Source: G965277745 sp965277745 (lineage in GTDB: Bacteria; Pseudomonadota; Gammaproteobacteria; Cardiobacteriales; Cardiobacteriaceae). From it: a stretch of 64,000 nt of DNA. The notes under the pieces are model-generated. The model saw only the letters and a program-made list of their open reading frames with translations. It made no database searches and had not been told where the DNA came from. Location of the stretch: assembly GCA_965277745.1 (NCBI GenBank), contig OZ255837.1, positions 620,001-684,000 on the forward strand. The letters run 5' to 3'. This document shows positions 52,923 to 61,613 of this stretch, one piece after another. The position numbers were made by a program, and so were the translations under genes. Position 1 is the stretch's first letter. Every line of letters begins with the position of its first letter.

Positions 52923-54775
52923 AGATCCAATTCGGCGCCGATGGTCAGATGCACACGCAGCGGATCACCGTATTTTTTGTCGAAACCGTGCCCGAAATCA
53001 ATGCGGATCGGCCCAACCGGCGAATGCCAGTGAAGCCCGATGCCAGCACCGTATTTCGGGGTGAAAGTATCGCTTAGGGCATCTCCGCCATCGACGAAGG
53101 CGGCAAGCGCCAATGAGGAAGTCAGGGAATATTCATATTCCAGTCCACCGACCGCGAGATATTTGCCGCCGATGTTTTGCCCACTGCCGTCACGCGGCCC
53201 GATACTTTCATAAGCATAGCCGCGAATACTGCTGTCTCCGCCGGTGAAATAACGCAGCCCCGGCGGCAAGCGATGGAAATTGTCCGTCCAGTTGGCGCCG
53301 CCGTCAAAGCGCGCGATGATGCGGTTTTTGTCATTGAAGGAGTGGATATAACGCAGATTGATATTGCTCTGTACGAAATTGATTTCCGAGAAGACGTGTT
53401 CAGCAGCGGCAAGTACATTGGCACGCATCTGCAAGCCGTTTTCCGGATTCAGCCGATTCTTGGTCGAGGTGTAGGTGGCCTGTAGGGTGGGATAAGTCAA
53501 GTAAAGTTCGTCTTTGTCGTTACCGATCGAAAATTTTTCATAGGCCGTCGTTGCCGAAAGACGGTATTGCCAGCGTTTCCGGCGCCAATCGTAGCCGCCT
53601 TCGAGGAAGGCGCGATGGCTTGTATACCTGTCTTCGCGGATCCAGCCGCCGAAACGCAGGTAATAATAGTCGCTGCTCGGATTTTTTCCCGGAATCCGGT
53701 AGATGTTTTCTAAGTCACTGTTTTTTCTCGATATATAGAGATTGCTGGAAAACGTGTGTCCGCGACGATTGACCCAGCGGCGGTCGAAAGTGAATTTTCC
53801 ATGAACACCGGAATCGGTGGAATAGCCGACACCGACCGCATAGTGCTTGTTGCGATTCATCGTCAGTTGCGCATCCACCGGCACCGTCTTCGACGATTTG
53901 TCAGGCTTGTCCCCCACCAGTGCCTGACGAAAATACCCACTGCCCTGTAACTCCTGTTGTAGTGCGGTCACTTCTTCCAAACGGTAGGGGGAACAGGGAG
54001 AGAAATGTACAAAGCGATGCAAAAAATCATCGTCGAGCGGCAAATCGTCGCTTTGCCGCGCATGAGGGTCGGAGGCATTTACGGCGCCACCGTTGACGAA
54101 GCGCACCCGGTCAAAAGCGTAACGCTGGCCACTGTCATACGAGAGAGTGACCTCCGCGCGCCGCCGCTTGGGATCGACCGCCACCCTGTTGGCGACGAAA
54201 CGACCATCGAAATAACCCTTGCGGCTCGCCAGAACGGCGAATTTCGCCTTGTAGTCCTCATAGACTCGATGGTTGAGTACGGCGTGCTTCGCAAACGGTT
54301 GCTCAGCGAGCAGTTTCTCGAATGCCGGGTCGGATTTCCCGGCCCCTGAGAGGGCAAGCGATGTCTCGCCGATGATGACCGCCTCACCGAGCTTGACGCG
54401 ATAGACGATTTTCAACTCATTGCCGCCTAGCGGTACACGTTGACTTTCCACCACGACGCCATAATAGCCAAATGGCTGCTGGGAACGGCGAATTTCCTCT
54501 TCCCCGTTACGAATCAGATAGTCGATGTAGCTCGGCTGGGTGATTTTTTCGCCCTTGACTTGTGCGAGGGTGAGGAAGGTGCTCGCGTTTTTCTCCTGCT
54601 TGGCGTCTTTTATGCCCTTGATGACAATGGTTTTGACGATTTTTCCGGCAAGAGAGTGGACAACGGAACCGCCGCTTAGCGGATCGATTTCGTAATGGTC
54701 GAACAGTGATTTCGCCTGCGCCCCGGCGATCAATACCGCGATCACGATCCCCCCGAAAAAACGCCGCATTTTCAT
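52919..54775 (-). CDS. tamA: TamA, Omp85-family outer-membrane protein
   Basis: 618 residues. A signal peptide (FFGGIVIAVLIAGAQA) and periplasmic POTRA domains (to about 270) are followed by a 16-strand barrel with the loop 6 motif IRGYAYESIGPRDGSG, matching BamA's in this same window. It works with TamB in insertion of a subset of outer-membrane proteins. It starts on the base after the murJ stop. Slightly longer than E. coli TamA (577 residues). Confidence 0.93.
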   Translation of the reverse strand: MKMRRFFGGIVIAVLIAGAQAKSLFDHYEIDPLSGGSVVHSLAGKIVKTIVIKGIKDAKQEKNASTFLTLAQVKGEKITQPSYIDYLIRNGEEEIRRSQQPFGYYGVVVESQRVPLGGNELKIVYRVKLGEAVIIGETSLALSGAGKSDPAFEKLLAEQPFAKHAVLNHRVYEDYKAKFAVLASRKGYFDGRFVANRVAVDPKRRRAEVTLSYDSGQRYAFDRVRFVNGGAVNASDPHARQSDDLPLDDDFLHRFVHFSPCSPYRLEEVTALQQELQGSGYFRQALVGDKPDKSSKTVPVDAQLTMNRNKHYAVGVGYSTDSGVHGKFTFDRRWVNRRGHTFSSNLYISRKNSDLENIYRIPGKNPSSDYYYLRFGGWIREDRYTSHRAFLEGGYDWRRKRWQYRLSATTAYEKFSIGNDKDELYLTYPTLQATYTSTKNRLNPENGLQMRANVLAAAEHVFSEINFVQSNINLRYIHSFNDKNRIIARFDGGANWTDNFHRLPPGLRYFTGGDSSIRGYAYESIGPRDGSGQNIGGKYLAVGGLEYEYSLTSSLALAAFVDGGDALSDTFTPKYGAGIGLHWHSPVGPIRIDFGHGFDKKYGDPLRVHLTIGAELDL

Positions 54776-56308
54776 CTATTGACGCGCCTTTGCCAAACAT
54801 TCCCAGCGCACGCCCAAAGCGAACAGCACCGCCGCGTAAACAAGCATCGCAACGACGATGATTCCGCACAGATGCCAGGCACGCTCCCAGCGGTTCCAGA
54901 TAAGCCAGCGCCCGATATCGCCGGAGAAGTGAACAAGGAATGCCGCCATCAGCATGTTGGCAAGAAGGATTTTGCCAAGAAACACGGGCGCGAGCGCCTT
55001 GACCGGAATTCCCGCGCGAAAGAGAAAAAACAGCAGCAGCACGACATTCACGCCCGCTGCCACGCTGCTCGCCGCCGCCAGTCCGACATGGCCGAAAAAA
55101 CGGCTGAGCGTGATGGCAAACACTATATTCGCGGTCATCGAAAGCACACCGGCAAAGACCGGTGTGCGCGTGTCATGGCGGGCATAGAATGCCGACACCA
55201 GCACTTTGACCATGATCAAAAACACCGCCGCCACTGCGTAGGCACGTAGACTGTATGTCGTCATCATCACATCGTGGGCATCGAAATGTCCGCCGTGAAA
55301 AAGGGTCGCCAGGATCGGCGCGGCAAGAATCACCAGCCCGGTCGAGGCGGCGGAGCCGACGACGAGCGCCCAGTCAAGCGCCCAGTCAAGCGTGTGCCGG
55401 AAGCGGTGCTTGTCATCGTCTGCTTTCAGGGCGCTCAGCCGCGGCAAAATGACCGTGCCGAGCGCCACACCGACCAGCGCGATCGGCAATTCGACCATGC
55501 GATCGGCGTAATACAGCCAAGAAATACTCCCGGTTGTCAGGGTGGAGGCGAGAAACGTGTTGACCAGGATCGATAGTTGACCGATCGAGGAACCGAACAA
55601 CGTCGGCACCATCAGGGCGAGAATCCTGCGGACACCGGGATGGCGAAAACCCCACTTAGGTTTGACCAGCATGCCCAACCGGTAAAGGAAAGGCAACTGA
55701 ATTGCGAGTTGCACGATCCCGCCGATCAAAACCGCCCAGGCGAGCCCCATCTCCCCGACCGGGCGGCCGGGAAACGAATGCAGCAGACACGCGACGATCA
55801 GCGCCAGGTTCAAAAAAACCGGCGTCAGCGCGGGAAGCGCAAAGCGCCCGTGGGCGTTCAACACCCCACCTGCCAGCGCGGTGAGTGAAATCAGCGGCAG
55901 ATAAGGGAACATGATGCGCAACATGTGCTCGGCAAGAAACAATTGTCCGGGCTTGTCCACGAGTCCCCGCGCCACGGCATAGATAATCCAGGAAGAACCG
56001 AGGACACCGCAAAGGGTGACGACGAGAAGAATGACGAGCAGTGTCCCGCTCACATGACGCAACAGATCCCGCAATTTTTCCGGTTGTTCGGCGCGCGTCG
56101 CCGCGAACACCGGCACGAAAGCATTGGCGAAACTGCCCTCGGCGAAAAAGCGACGCAGGGTGTTGGGAATACGCAGGGCGGCGAAAAAAGGATCGCTGAC
56201 GCCCGCCGCGAAATACCGCGCGATCAAGACATCGCGCAACAAGCCCAAAACCCGGCTCAGCAGGGTCGCCGCCGCGAAGGCGAGGGAGGATTTACCTAGG
56301 GAAGCCAT
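54776..56308 (-). CDS. murJ: lipid II flippase MurJ
   Basis: 510 residues of the MATE-like MVF family. It flips lipid II across the inner membrane. The N-terminus SLAFAAATLLSRVLGLLRDVLIARYF is diagnostic, followed by FFAALRIPNTLRRFFAEGSFANAFVPV and about 14 hydrophobic segments. It is directly followed by tamA-tamB. The 30-base gap from metF suggests possible cotranscription with it. Confidence 0.95.
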   Translation of the reverse strand: MASLGKSSLAFAAATLLSRVLGLLRDVLIARYFAAGVSDPFFAALRIPNTLRRFFAEGSFANAFVPVFAATRAEQPEKLRDLLRHVSGTLLVILLVVTLCGVLGSSWIIYAVARGLVDKPGQLFLAEHMLRIMFPYLPLISLTALAGGVLNAHGRFALPALTPVFLNLALIVACLLHSFPGRPVGEMGLAWAVLIGGIVQLAIQLPFLYRLGMLVKPKWGFRHPGVRRILALMVPTLFGSSIGQLSILVNTFLASTLTTGSISWLYYADRMVELPIALVGVALGTVILPRLSALKADDDKHRFRHTLDWALDWALVVGSAASTGLVILAAPILATLFHGGHFDAHDVMMTTYSLRAYAVAAVFLIMVKVLVSAFYARHDTRTPVFAGVLSMTANIVFAITLSRFFGHVGLAAASSVAAGVNVVLLLFFLFRAGIPVKALAPVFLGKILLANMLMAAFLVHFSGDIGRWLIWNRWERAWHLCGIIVVAMLVYAAVLFALGVRWECLAKARQ

Positions 56309-56338
56309 GAGGGGAAACCGCCGAGCCTTTGACGCGCA

Positions 56339-57190
56339 TCAACATTGCCAGCCGAGACGGCGGGTAACGGCAAGAATCGCTTCACAACGATTCATGGTGT
56401 AAAAATGCAACGCCGGCGCCCCCGCTGTGACAAGACGCTCGCAAATTGAGGCGACGACATCGGCGCCAAAATCCTCCAACGCTTGCAGATCTTCCTGATA
56501 AGCTTCGAGGCGTTTACGGATCCAGCGCGGAATTTCAGCGCCGCAGGTATCGGAAAAACGCGCCAAGCGGATGTAATTGGTGATCGGCATGATCCCCGGC
56601 ACGATCGGTATCGTAACCCCCAGCGACCGTGCTTCCTCACGAAAACGCAGATAGGCGTCCGGATTGAAGAAATATTGCGTCACCGCTTCGTTGGCGCCGG
56701 CGGCGCATTTCTCGGCGAAATGACGCAGATCGCTTGCCGGGCTGCGCGCGCGCGGATGCGTTTCCGGGTAAGCCGCGACGACGATATGCGCTTCGCCGCC
56801 CCATTTTTCGCGGGTGAGCTTGACCAGATCCAGGGCGCCGCGCAGATCGCCGGCTTGATAGAGTCCGGAAGGCATGTCACCGCGCAACGCCATCAGATGA
56901 CGAATACCAAGCGCATGATAGGCATCAAGAAGTTCTTCGATCTGCGCTTTCTCCGACGCCACGCACGTCAAGTGCGGCATCACCGAGCGCCTGCCTTCGT
57001 CGCATATTTCCCGTACGAGCGCCATCGTCCGTTCGCGAGTGGAACCGCCAGCACCATAGGTCACGGAATAATATTCGCAATCCAAGGGTTCGAGTTCCCG
57101 TCTGACGCTTGCTAGTTTACTGCCTCCAGCCGCGGTGGCGACGGGAAAAAATTCGCAACTGAGTCTGACTGGCGGTGTCGCGTCATGCAT
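56339..57190 (-). CDS. metF: methylenetetrahydrofolate reductase
   Basis: 283 residues. It reduces 5,10-methylene-THF to 5-methyl-THF for methionine synthesis, an FAD TIM barrel. Motifs: LSCEFFPVATAAGG near the start, YYSVTYGAGGSTRERT with the catalytic-region Gly/Ser/Thr, MALRGDMPSG, and NEAVTQYFFNPDAYLRFR. The C-terminus LHFYTMNRCEAILAV is typical. AAGGAAGG lies 13 bases upstream, rather far. It follows the small lipoprotein gene. Confidence 0.95.
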   Translation of the reverse strand: MHDATPPVRLSCEFFPVATAAGGSKLASVRRELEPLDCEYYSVTYGAGGSTRERTMALVREICDEGRRSVMPHLTCVASEKAQIEELLDAYHALGIRHLMALRGDMPSGLYQAGDLRGALDLVKLTREKWGGEAHIVVAAYPETHPRARSPASDLRHFAEKCAAGANEAVTQYFFNPDAYLRFREEARSLGVTIPIVPGIMPITNYIRLARFSDTCGAEIPRWIRKRLEAYQEDLQALEDFGADVVASICERLVTAGAPALHFYTMNRCEAILAVTRRLGWQC

Positions 57191-57219
57191 ACCGGTAAAA
57201 TACCTTCCTTGAGGACAAT

Positions 57220-57456
57220 CTAGCGTTTGAACCGAGCCGGCTCGATGAACAAGACGAGATTCTTGTTGAGGATATAGCGCTGATCGTTGACATCGTCGAA
57301 ACGGTAATAGCCGTCTTCATTCAACACGGGAGGGGATTTCGCATACAACGTATCCCCGCTCATCATTCTGATTTCATACAGTGCATGGGTTGCGGGAAAC
57401 ATGGCGCATCCGCCCAACAGGCAAAACATCGACGCGGCGGCAAGAAATTTGACCAT
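57220..57456 (-). CDS. small YgdI/YgdR-like (DUF903) lipoprotein
   Basis: 78 residues with a lipobox LLGGC (Cys17). The mature part is an SH3-like DUF903 domain: ALYEIRMMSGDTLYAKSPP, NEDGYYRFDDVNDQRY and a final NKNLVLFIE, matching the pattern of YgdI/YgdR (strand, turn, gly-tyr-tyr, asn-lys). Function is unknown; such proteins sit in the outer membrane. It is the first gene of the metF-murJ run, with a promoter candidate 30 bases upstream. Confidence 0.82.
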   Translation of the reverse strand: MVKFLAAASMFCLLGGCAMFPATHALYEIRMMSGDTLYAKSPPVLNEDGYYRFDDVNDQRYILNKNLVLFIEPARFKR

Positions 57457-57488
57457 CTTTTGAGAACCGATTTCCGTTCAAAGCACGA

Positions 57489-57517
57489 AGTATAAGCATT
57501 TGTCCGCTGCGATGGAA
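57489..57517 (-). promoter_or_regulatory. candidate promoter for the lipoprotein-metF transcript
   Basis: On the minus strand TTCCAT (57517-57512), 17 bases, then TATACT (57494-57489), about 33 bases before the lipoprotein ATG. The -10 is strong; the -35 is moderate. Confidence 0.45.
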
Positions 57518-57585
57518 GAGCATACATGGTACAATTATTGATCTGGCCCATTTCCCATGGTCGATTTCTTTTTTGCCTTTACAAT

Positions 57586-58920
57586 ATGCCCAACACCGAA
57601 TCCGTTAGCCATACGCCACGCTTTTCCGCCTTCCCGATCCATGACGCCATTCTCGAAGCGCTGGAGGACGCGAAATTTGCCCGTTCGACGCCGATTCAGG
57701 CGAATACCCTCCCCCTGACACTGGCCGGACACGACGTGATGGGCATCGCCCAGACGGGCACCGGCAAAACCGCCGCTTTTCTGATTTCCCTGATTCAGTA
57801 CTTGATGGTCAACCCGGTGCACCCGAAAGCGAAAGGACCATGGGCGATCGTCCTCGCGCCGACCCGGGAATTGGCGATCCAGATCAAACGCGACATGAAT
57901 CAACTGGGCGCCTATACCGGGCTGAGCAGTTTGGCGATCTACGGTGGAGTTTCCATCGAACACCAGAAAACCCTGCTCGAGGCGGCCAATATTGACGTCA
58001 TTATCGGCACGCCGGGGCGCGTCATCGACCTGTTCAAGCAAAAAAATCTCCGCCTGAAGAATATCGAAGTCTGCGTGCTCGACGAAGCCGACCGCATGTT
58101 CGACCTCGGCTTCATCGACGATGTTCGCTATTTGTTGCGTCAGATGCCGCCGGCCGAGGAAAGGCTCAATCTGCTGTTCAGCGCGACCATGCCGCAGAAA
58201 GTCCAGGAACTCGCCTACGAACATTTCAACGCGCCGCAAACCGTCTCCGTGGAAAGCGCGCAGCCGACCGCGGACAATATCCGGCAAATTCTCTATCACA
58301 CTGCCAAACATGAAAAGACGCCCCTGCTCCTCGGCCTGTTCGAAAAAGAAAACCCAGCGCGCAGCATGATCTTTCTCAATACCAAAAAAGATCTTGATCG
58401 CCTGAGTCTTCTCCTTAAAACCAACGGCTATGCGAATGGCGTCCTCTCCGGGGACATCGTGCAGAAAAAGCGCGAAAAAGTGATCCGTGATTTCCAGGAA
58501 GGCAAAGTCAACATTCTCGTTGCCACCGATGTCGCCGCCCGCGGCATTCATGTGGACGGCGTCACCCATGTCTTCAACTACGACTTGCCACAAGTCGCCG
58601 CGGACTACGTTCACCGCATTGGACGCACGGCACGCGCCGGCGCCTATGGAACGGCGATCAGTTTCGCCTGCGAGGAATACGTCTATTCCCTGCCGGAAAT
58701 CGAGCATTACATCGGTGAGAAAATTCCCGTTGCCGCGGTCGAGGAATCCCTGCTTACCGATATCGTTCCGCTTAGCGAGGAAGACCTTCAGGCGCTGCGC
58801 GAGCAGTCCAGAGAACGGCATGGCCCGCGCGGTCAAACCGGTGCCCGGCGCCCGCGCAATCGCCGCGGCAACGGGAATTTGCGTGGTAAAAACAGCGCCG
58901 CCGCGAAAAAAACGGACTGA
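57586..58920 (+). CDS. rhlB: DEAD-box RNA helicase RhlB
   Basis: 444 residues. An RNA helicase of the RNA degradosome. Motifs in order: Q motif TPIQANTLPLTLAG, AQTGTGKTAAF, APTRELAIQI, DEADRMFDLGFIDDVRYL, FSATM, VATDVAARGIHVDGVTHV and HRIGRTARAG. The SLPEIEHYIGEKIPV segment after the core is diagnostic of RhlB rather than RhlE. The basic C-terminal tail is longer than usual. The frame opens 20 codons earlier, but MPNTESVSHTPRFSAF fits the family. Confidence 0.92.
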   Translation: MPNTESVSHTPRFSAFPIHDAILEALEDAKFARSTPIQANTLPLTLAGHDVMGIAQTGTGKTAAFLISLIQYLMVNPVHPKAKGPWAIVLAPTRELAIQIKRDMNQLGAYTGLSSLAIYGGVSIEHQKTLLEAANIDVIIGTPGRVIDLFKQKNLRLKNIEVCVLDEADRMFDLGFIDDVRYLLRQMPPAEERLNLLFSATMPQKVQELAYEHFNAPQTVSVESAQPTADNIRQILYHTAKHEKTPLLLGLFEKENPARSMIFLNTKKDLDRLSLLLKTNGYANGVLSGDIVQKKREKVIRDFQEGKVNILVATDVAARGIHVDGVTHVFNYDLPQVAADYVHRIGRTARAGAYGTAISFACEEYVYSLPEIEHYIGEKIPVAAVEESLLTDIVPLSEEDLQALREQSRERHGPRGQTGARRPRNRRGNGNLRGKNSAAAKKTD

Positions 58921-59265
58921 ATATTTACGCTGACGAGCATGGTTTACTCCCTTTTGCCAAATTCGACAACGCGCGTCGCGGGAAAATCCGGCACCCATCT
59001 TGCCCAAAGCAGAAGAATCCTCGCAAGAAACGCGGCACTTACAGCACCCCTTACGTCCACGAATACAAGACAAGCACGCACGGGTACATCCAGCAATCAC
59101 TGGCGCCGCACCGGTAAATGGATCGCCCTTCCTGCCCGTCAGCAATGGCGGTGACAACTTGCCGAAGCGACCACCTCGCCCTTCTAGCTCGGGGAAAAAG
59201 ACAAGACAGATGCCATCCCCTTGCCGTCGCCGTTATCATAATCCTTTTTCACCCGCGAAACCGCC
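58921..59265. other. intergenic region rhlB-dapE, no confident gene
   Basis: 345 bases. A 71-residue plus-strand frame (58939-59154) rich in Thr, Ser and Arg lacks a ribosome binding site and any family resemblance. The dapE promoter should lie in the last 100 bases, where AT-rich sequence (CGTTATCATAATCC near 59231-59244) could serve as a -10 region. No hairpin with a T-run was found for rhlB. Confidence 0.35.
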
Positions 59266-60423
59266 ATGACCCATCCCGTGTACGCCCTTCTCGACAGGCT
59301 GCTCCGCCGCCCCTCGATCACCCCCGACGATTGCGGCTGTATGGAAATCATCACCGCCTTTCTTGGCGAGACCCACGCCATCTGCCGCCGCATGGACATC
59401 GGCGACACCGCCAATCTGTGGGTGACTCATGGCGACGAAAAACCGCTTATCTGTTTTGCCGGCCATACCGATGTCGTTCCGCCCGGCGAACCGAACGACT
59501 GGAAATTCGACCCCTTTAGGCCGACGCGGCACAACGGCAAGCTCTACGCGCGCGGCGCGGCGGACATGAAATCGGGGGTCGCCGCGATGAGTTGCGCGCT
59601 GCGCGAATTGATCGCTGAAACACCGGATCATCCAGGCACCTTGGCGATGCTGCTTACCAGTGACGAAGAAGGCACCGCGGTGAATGGCATTCAGGCCGTA
59701 CTGCCGCGTTTGCGCAAAGAAGGCATAACCCCGGATTTCGCTATCGTCGGCGAACCCACCGCGCATACCGTGCTCGGTGATACGGCGCGCAACGGGCGCC
59801 GTGGTTCTCTTAACCTGACGCTCACCATTCACGGCAAGCAGGGGCACCTAGCTTATCCGCAACAGATCAAGAACCCGATCCATGGGCTGGGTCGGATCAT
59901 CGCCGCGATCAAGGCGATCGAATGGGACCAGGGCGACCGCAATTTCGCGGCAACCACTTGCCAGTTCAGCAATTTGCGAAGCGGTACGGGCGCCGAAAAC
60001 GTCGCCCCCGCCTCGGCCACCGCAATGCTCAACTGGCGCTTCAACACGCAGCATACGGAAAAAAGTATCCGCGAGCGCAGCGAACGGCTGATCGCGAGCA
60101 TCGTCGCCGGGCTGGGGCTTGACGCCGAATACGACTGGCGACTCTCCGGAGAACCTTTTCTGAGCGAGAACAGGCAACTGATGCGCGCGCTGGCCGACGC
60201 GATCGAACATCACTGCGCGCGAAAAGTGGTGTTCAATACCGCGGGCGGCACTTCAGACGCGCGTTTTCTCGCCCAGTACGGCGCCGAAAGTATTGAATTC
60301 GGCCCCTGTAACGCCACCATCCATCAAATCGACGAACATGTCGCAATAAACGATCTGGAGCCAATGGCGAACATTTATCGCGACACGGTGGCCAACCTGT
60401 GGCAGGTCGTGCGTCAGGAATAA
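59266..60423 (+). CDS. dapE: succinyl-diaminopimelate desuccinylase
   Basis: 385 residues. An M20 dinuclear zinc hydrolase of lysine and meso-diaminopimelate synthesis. Metal ligands are in CFAGHTDVVPPGE and GAADMKSGVAAM; the catalytic Glu pair is in TSDEEGTAVNG, the dimer-domain His is in GKQGHLAYPQ, and the C-terminal FNTAGGTSDARF and GPCNATIHQIDE are intact. It stands alone, followed by decayed insertion sequences. Confidence 0.96.
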   Translation: MTHPVYALLDRLLRRPSITPDDCGCMEIITAFLGETHAICRRMDIGDTANLWVTHGDEKPLICFAGHTDVVPPGEPNDWKFDPFRPTRHNGKLYARGAADMKSGVAAMSCALRELIAETPDHPGTLAMLLTSDEEGTAVNGIQAVLPRLRKEGITPDFAIVGEPTAHTVLGDTARNGRRGSLNLTLTIHGKQGHLAYPQQIKNPIHGLGRIIAAIKAIEWDQGDRNFAATTCQFSNLRSGTGAENVAPASATAMLNWRFNTQHTEKSIRERSERLIASIVAGLGLDAEYDWRLSGEPFLSENRQLMRALADAIEHHCARKVVFNTAGGTSDARFLAQYGAESIEFGPCNATIHQIDEHVAINDLEPMANIYRDTVANLWQVVRQE

Positions 60424-60481
60424 CGTTCGGGCGTTGCCGCGGCGCTTGCGAGAACGAGTCGCTTGACGCCGTTCGTAGCTT

Positions 60482-60544
60482 ATGGCGGACGTAGCGATTG
60501 CCACAGATCATACCGTCTGCCCAATCTGTGGCGGCAGCGGTTAA
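60482..60544 (+). other. 20-codon frame encoding a CPICGGSG motif
   Basis: A tiny frame between dapE and the IS1016-like remnant would read MADVAIATDHTVCPICGGSG. The Cys-x2-Cys-Gly-Gly ending looks like half a zinc ribbon. No ribosome binding site is visible, so it may be the relic of a longer gene cut by the insertion element or chance. Confidence 0.15.
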
Positions 60545-61207
60545 AACGCACAAACCATGGCGGGCCGGAAAAGAATGAGATAAAATTCAATTAAAAAGAG
60601 TCCAAAATGTTTCTTTGGAACGCCGTTGAATTTACGCATGTCGCGCTTTTCCCGATTGCAAAAGTTCTTGATCCCGTTGATATAATTTGCCTTGTCTGCA
60701 AACACCCTGGCGTGATCGATACGGCAAGTGCTTGAAATCGCAAATATCCAGCCTGTTATCGCCTCGCCAACAGTCAGTATAGACAAATACTGTCAGGGAA
60801 AACTCTCCGCTCGATGATCGGGCATAATGTCACCGAACAAGCATCGCGGATAACCTTCGTGTAGACCTTCCCACCACGCTTGAAAAGTCCAAATACCGGG
60901 ACTTTTCCTGCCGCACCACGACCGCGTTTCCCCTTGCGGTTTCCGTCAAAGTCGCTTTCATCCACTTCAATTTCGCCACTGAAAACCGCATCGCTTTCTT
61001 GCTCTAGATGGCGGGCAATCAGCTCGCGAAGTCGATGAAAATAGTAGGCACGGGTTTTGAGGTTCACGCCAACAAGTGAGGCCACACATCTGGCCGTCGT
61101 TCCAGCCACAAAATGTTCCAACAGCCGATCTTGTTGTGTTTACTCAAACGACTCTTCCTCATGCTGCTCATTATAACACCCTTGATGTGTTATCTGGTAC
61201 ATCCCCT
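60545..61207 (-). mobile_element. decayed IS1016-type (IS1595 family) insertion sequence
   Basis: The right end GGGGATGTACCAGATAAC (61207-61190, minus strand) resembles the terminal inverted repeat of IS1016-like elements. Inside is a ruined transposase. The matching left end is not recognisable, so the element is truncated near 60545-60570. IS1016 relatives are common in human oral and respiratory Pasteurellaceae and Neisseriaceae. Confidence 0.75.
60546..61171 (-). pseudogene. IS1016-like ISXO2 transposase, multiply frameshifted
   Basis: Recognisable pieces in order on the minus strand: MRKSRLSK (ATG near 61162-61171), then after a one-base loss LLEHFVAGTTARCVASLVG and AYYFHRLRELIARHLEQ, GEIEVDESDF, GNRKGKRGRGAAGKVPVFG, KVYTKVI; then further shifts near 60781 and near 60725 before ARVFADKANYINGIKNF and MRKFNGVPKKHFGLFL. 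The family's DESYF is DESDF here. The usual C-terminal CEWRFN is replaced by unrelated sequence after FLIEF. At least three frameshifts and a lost 3' end make it inactive. Confidence 0.85.
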
Positions 61208-61613
61208 AATCGATTTATAGTGTTTTAGCTATAAAAAGGCATTTTCTTATCTATGCCCAGTCCAAAGTAGAAAATAAATAATGATGGGTTTTTTGTACCT
61301 AACAGCGCGGCACAACAGCGTCAATCATGAAGACAGTCCGAACCGCGATATTGCCCCCTGACGAGCTTTTTCGGTAAGATAAGCGCAAGATATTTCGTTC
61401 ACTTTTTCAAGATACGTTCTTACCCTTCAGGGGAATCACGCCAGCAGCTTGCTGTCAACTGTTTTCCCGCTGTCATGGGGAAAATCGTGACATTTGATTA
61501 TATGAAAAACAATCGATGAAAATAGACCGGAACTATCTTCCTGAAAAGAAATGAATCCGGAGATGAAATAATTAAACAGGAAACGGAACGCTTTATTTCT
61601 ATCGATAAAAATT
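61208..61613. other. AT-rich intergenic region between two insertion sequence relics
   Basis: 406 bases, much more AT-rich than the rest of the window. No frame over about 40 codons has a ribosome binding site. If the IS5-type element is removed, this stretch is the original downstream flank of the sugar transferase gene, so it may contain eroded surface-polysaccharide genes, but nothing recognisable remains. Confidence 0.35.

Noticed and set aside
58939..59154. 71-residue hypothetical protein downstream of rhlB
   Set aside because: No ribosome binding site, biased Thr/Ser/Arg composition and no family; left as an intergenic note.
57535..59157. 540-residue open frame on the minus strand opposite rhlB
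   Set aside because: It is the complement of a clear DEAD-box helicase gene, has no family resemblance and exists only because GC-rich codons leave the opposite strand open.
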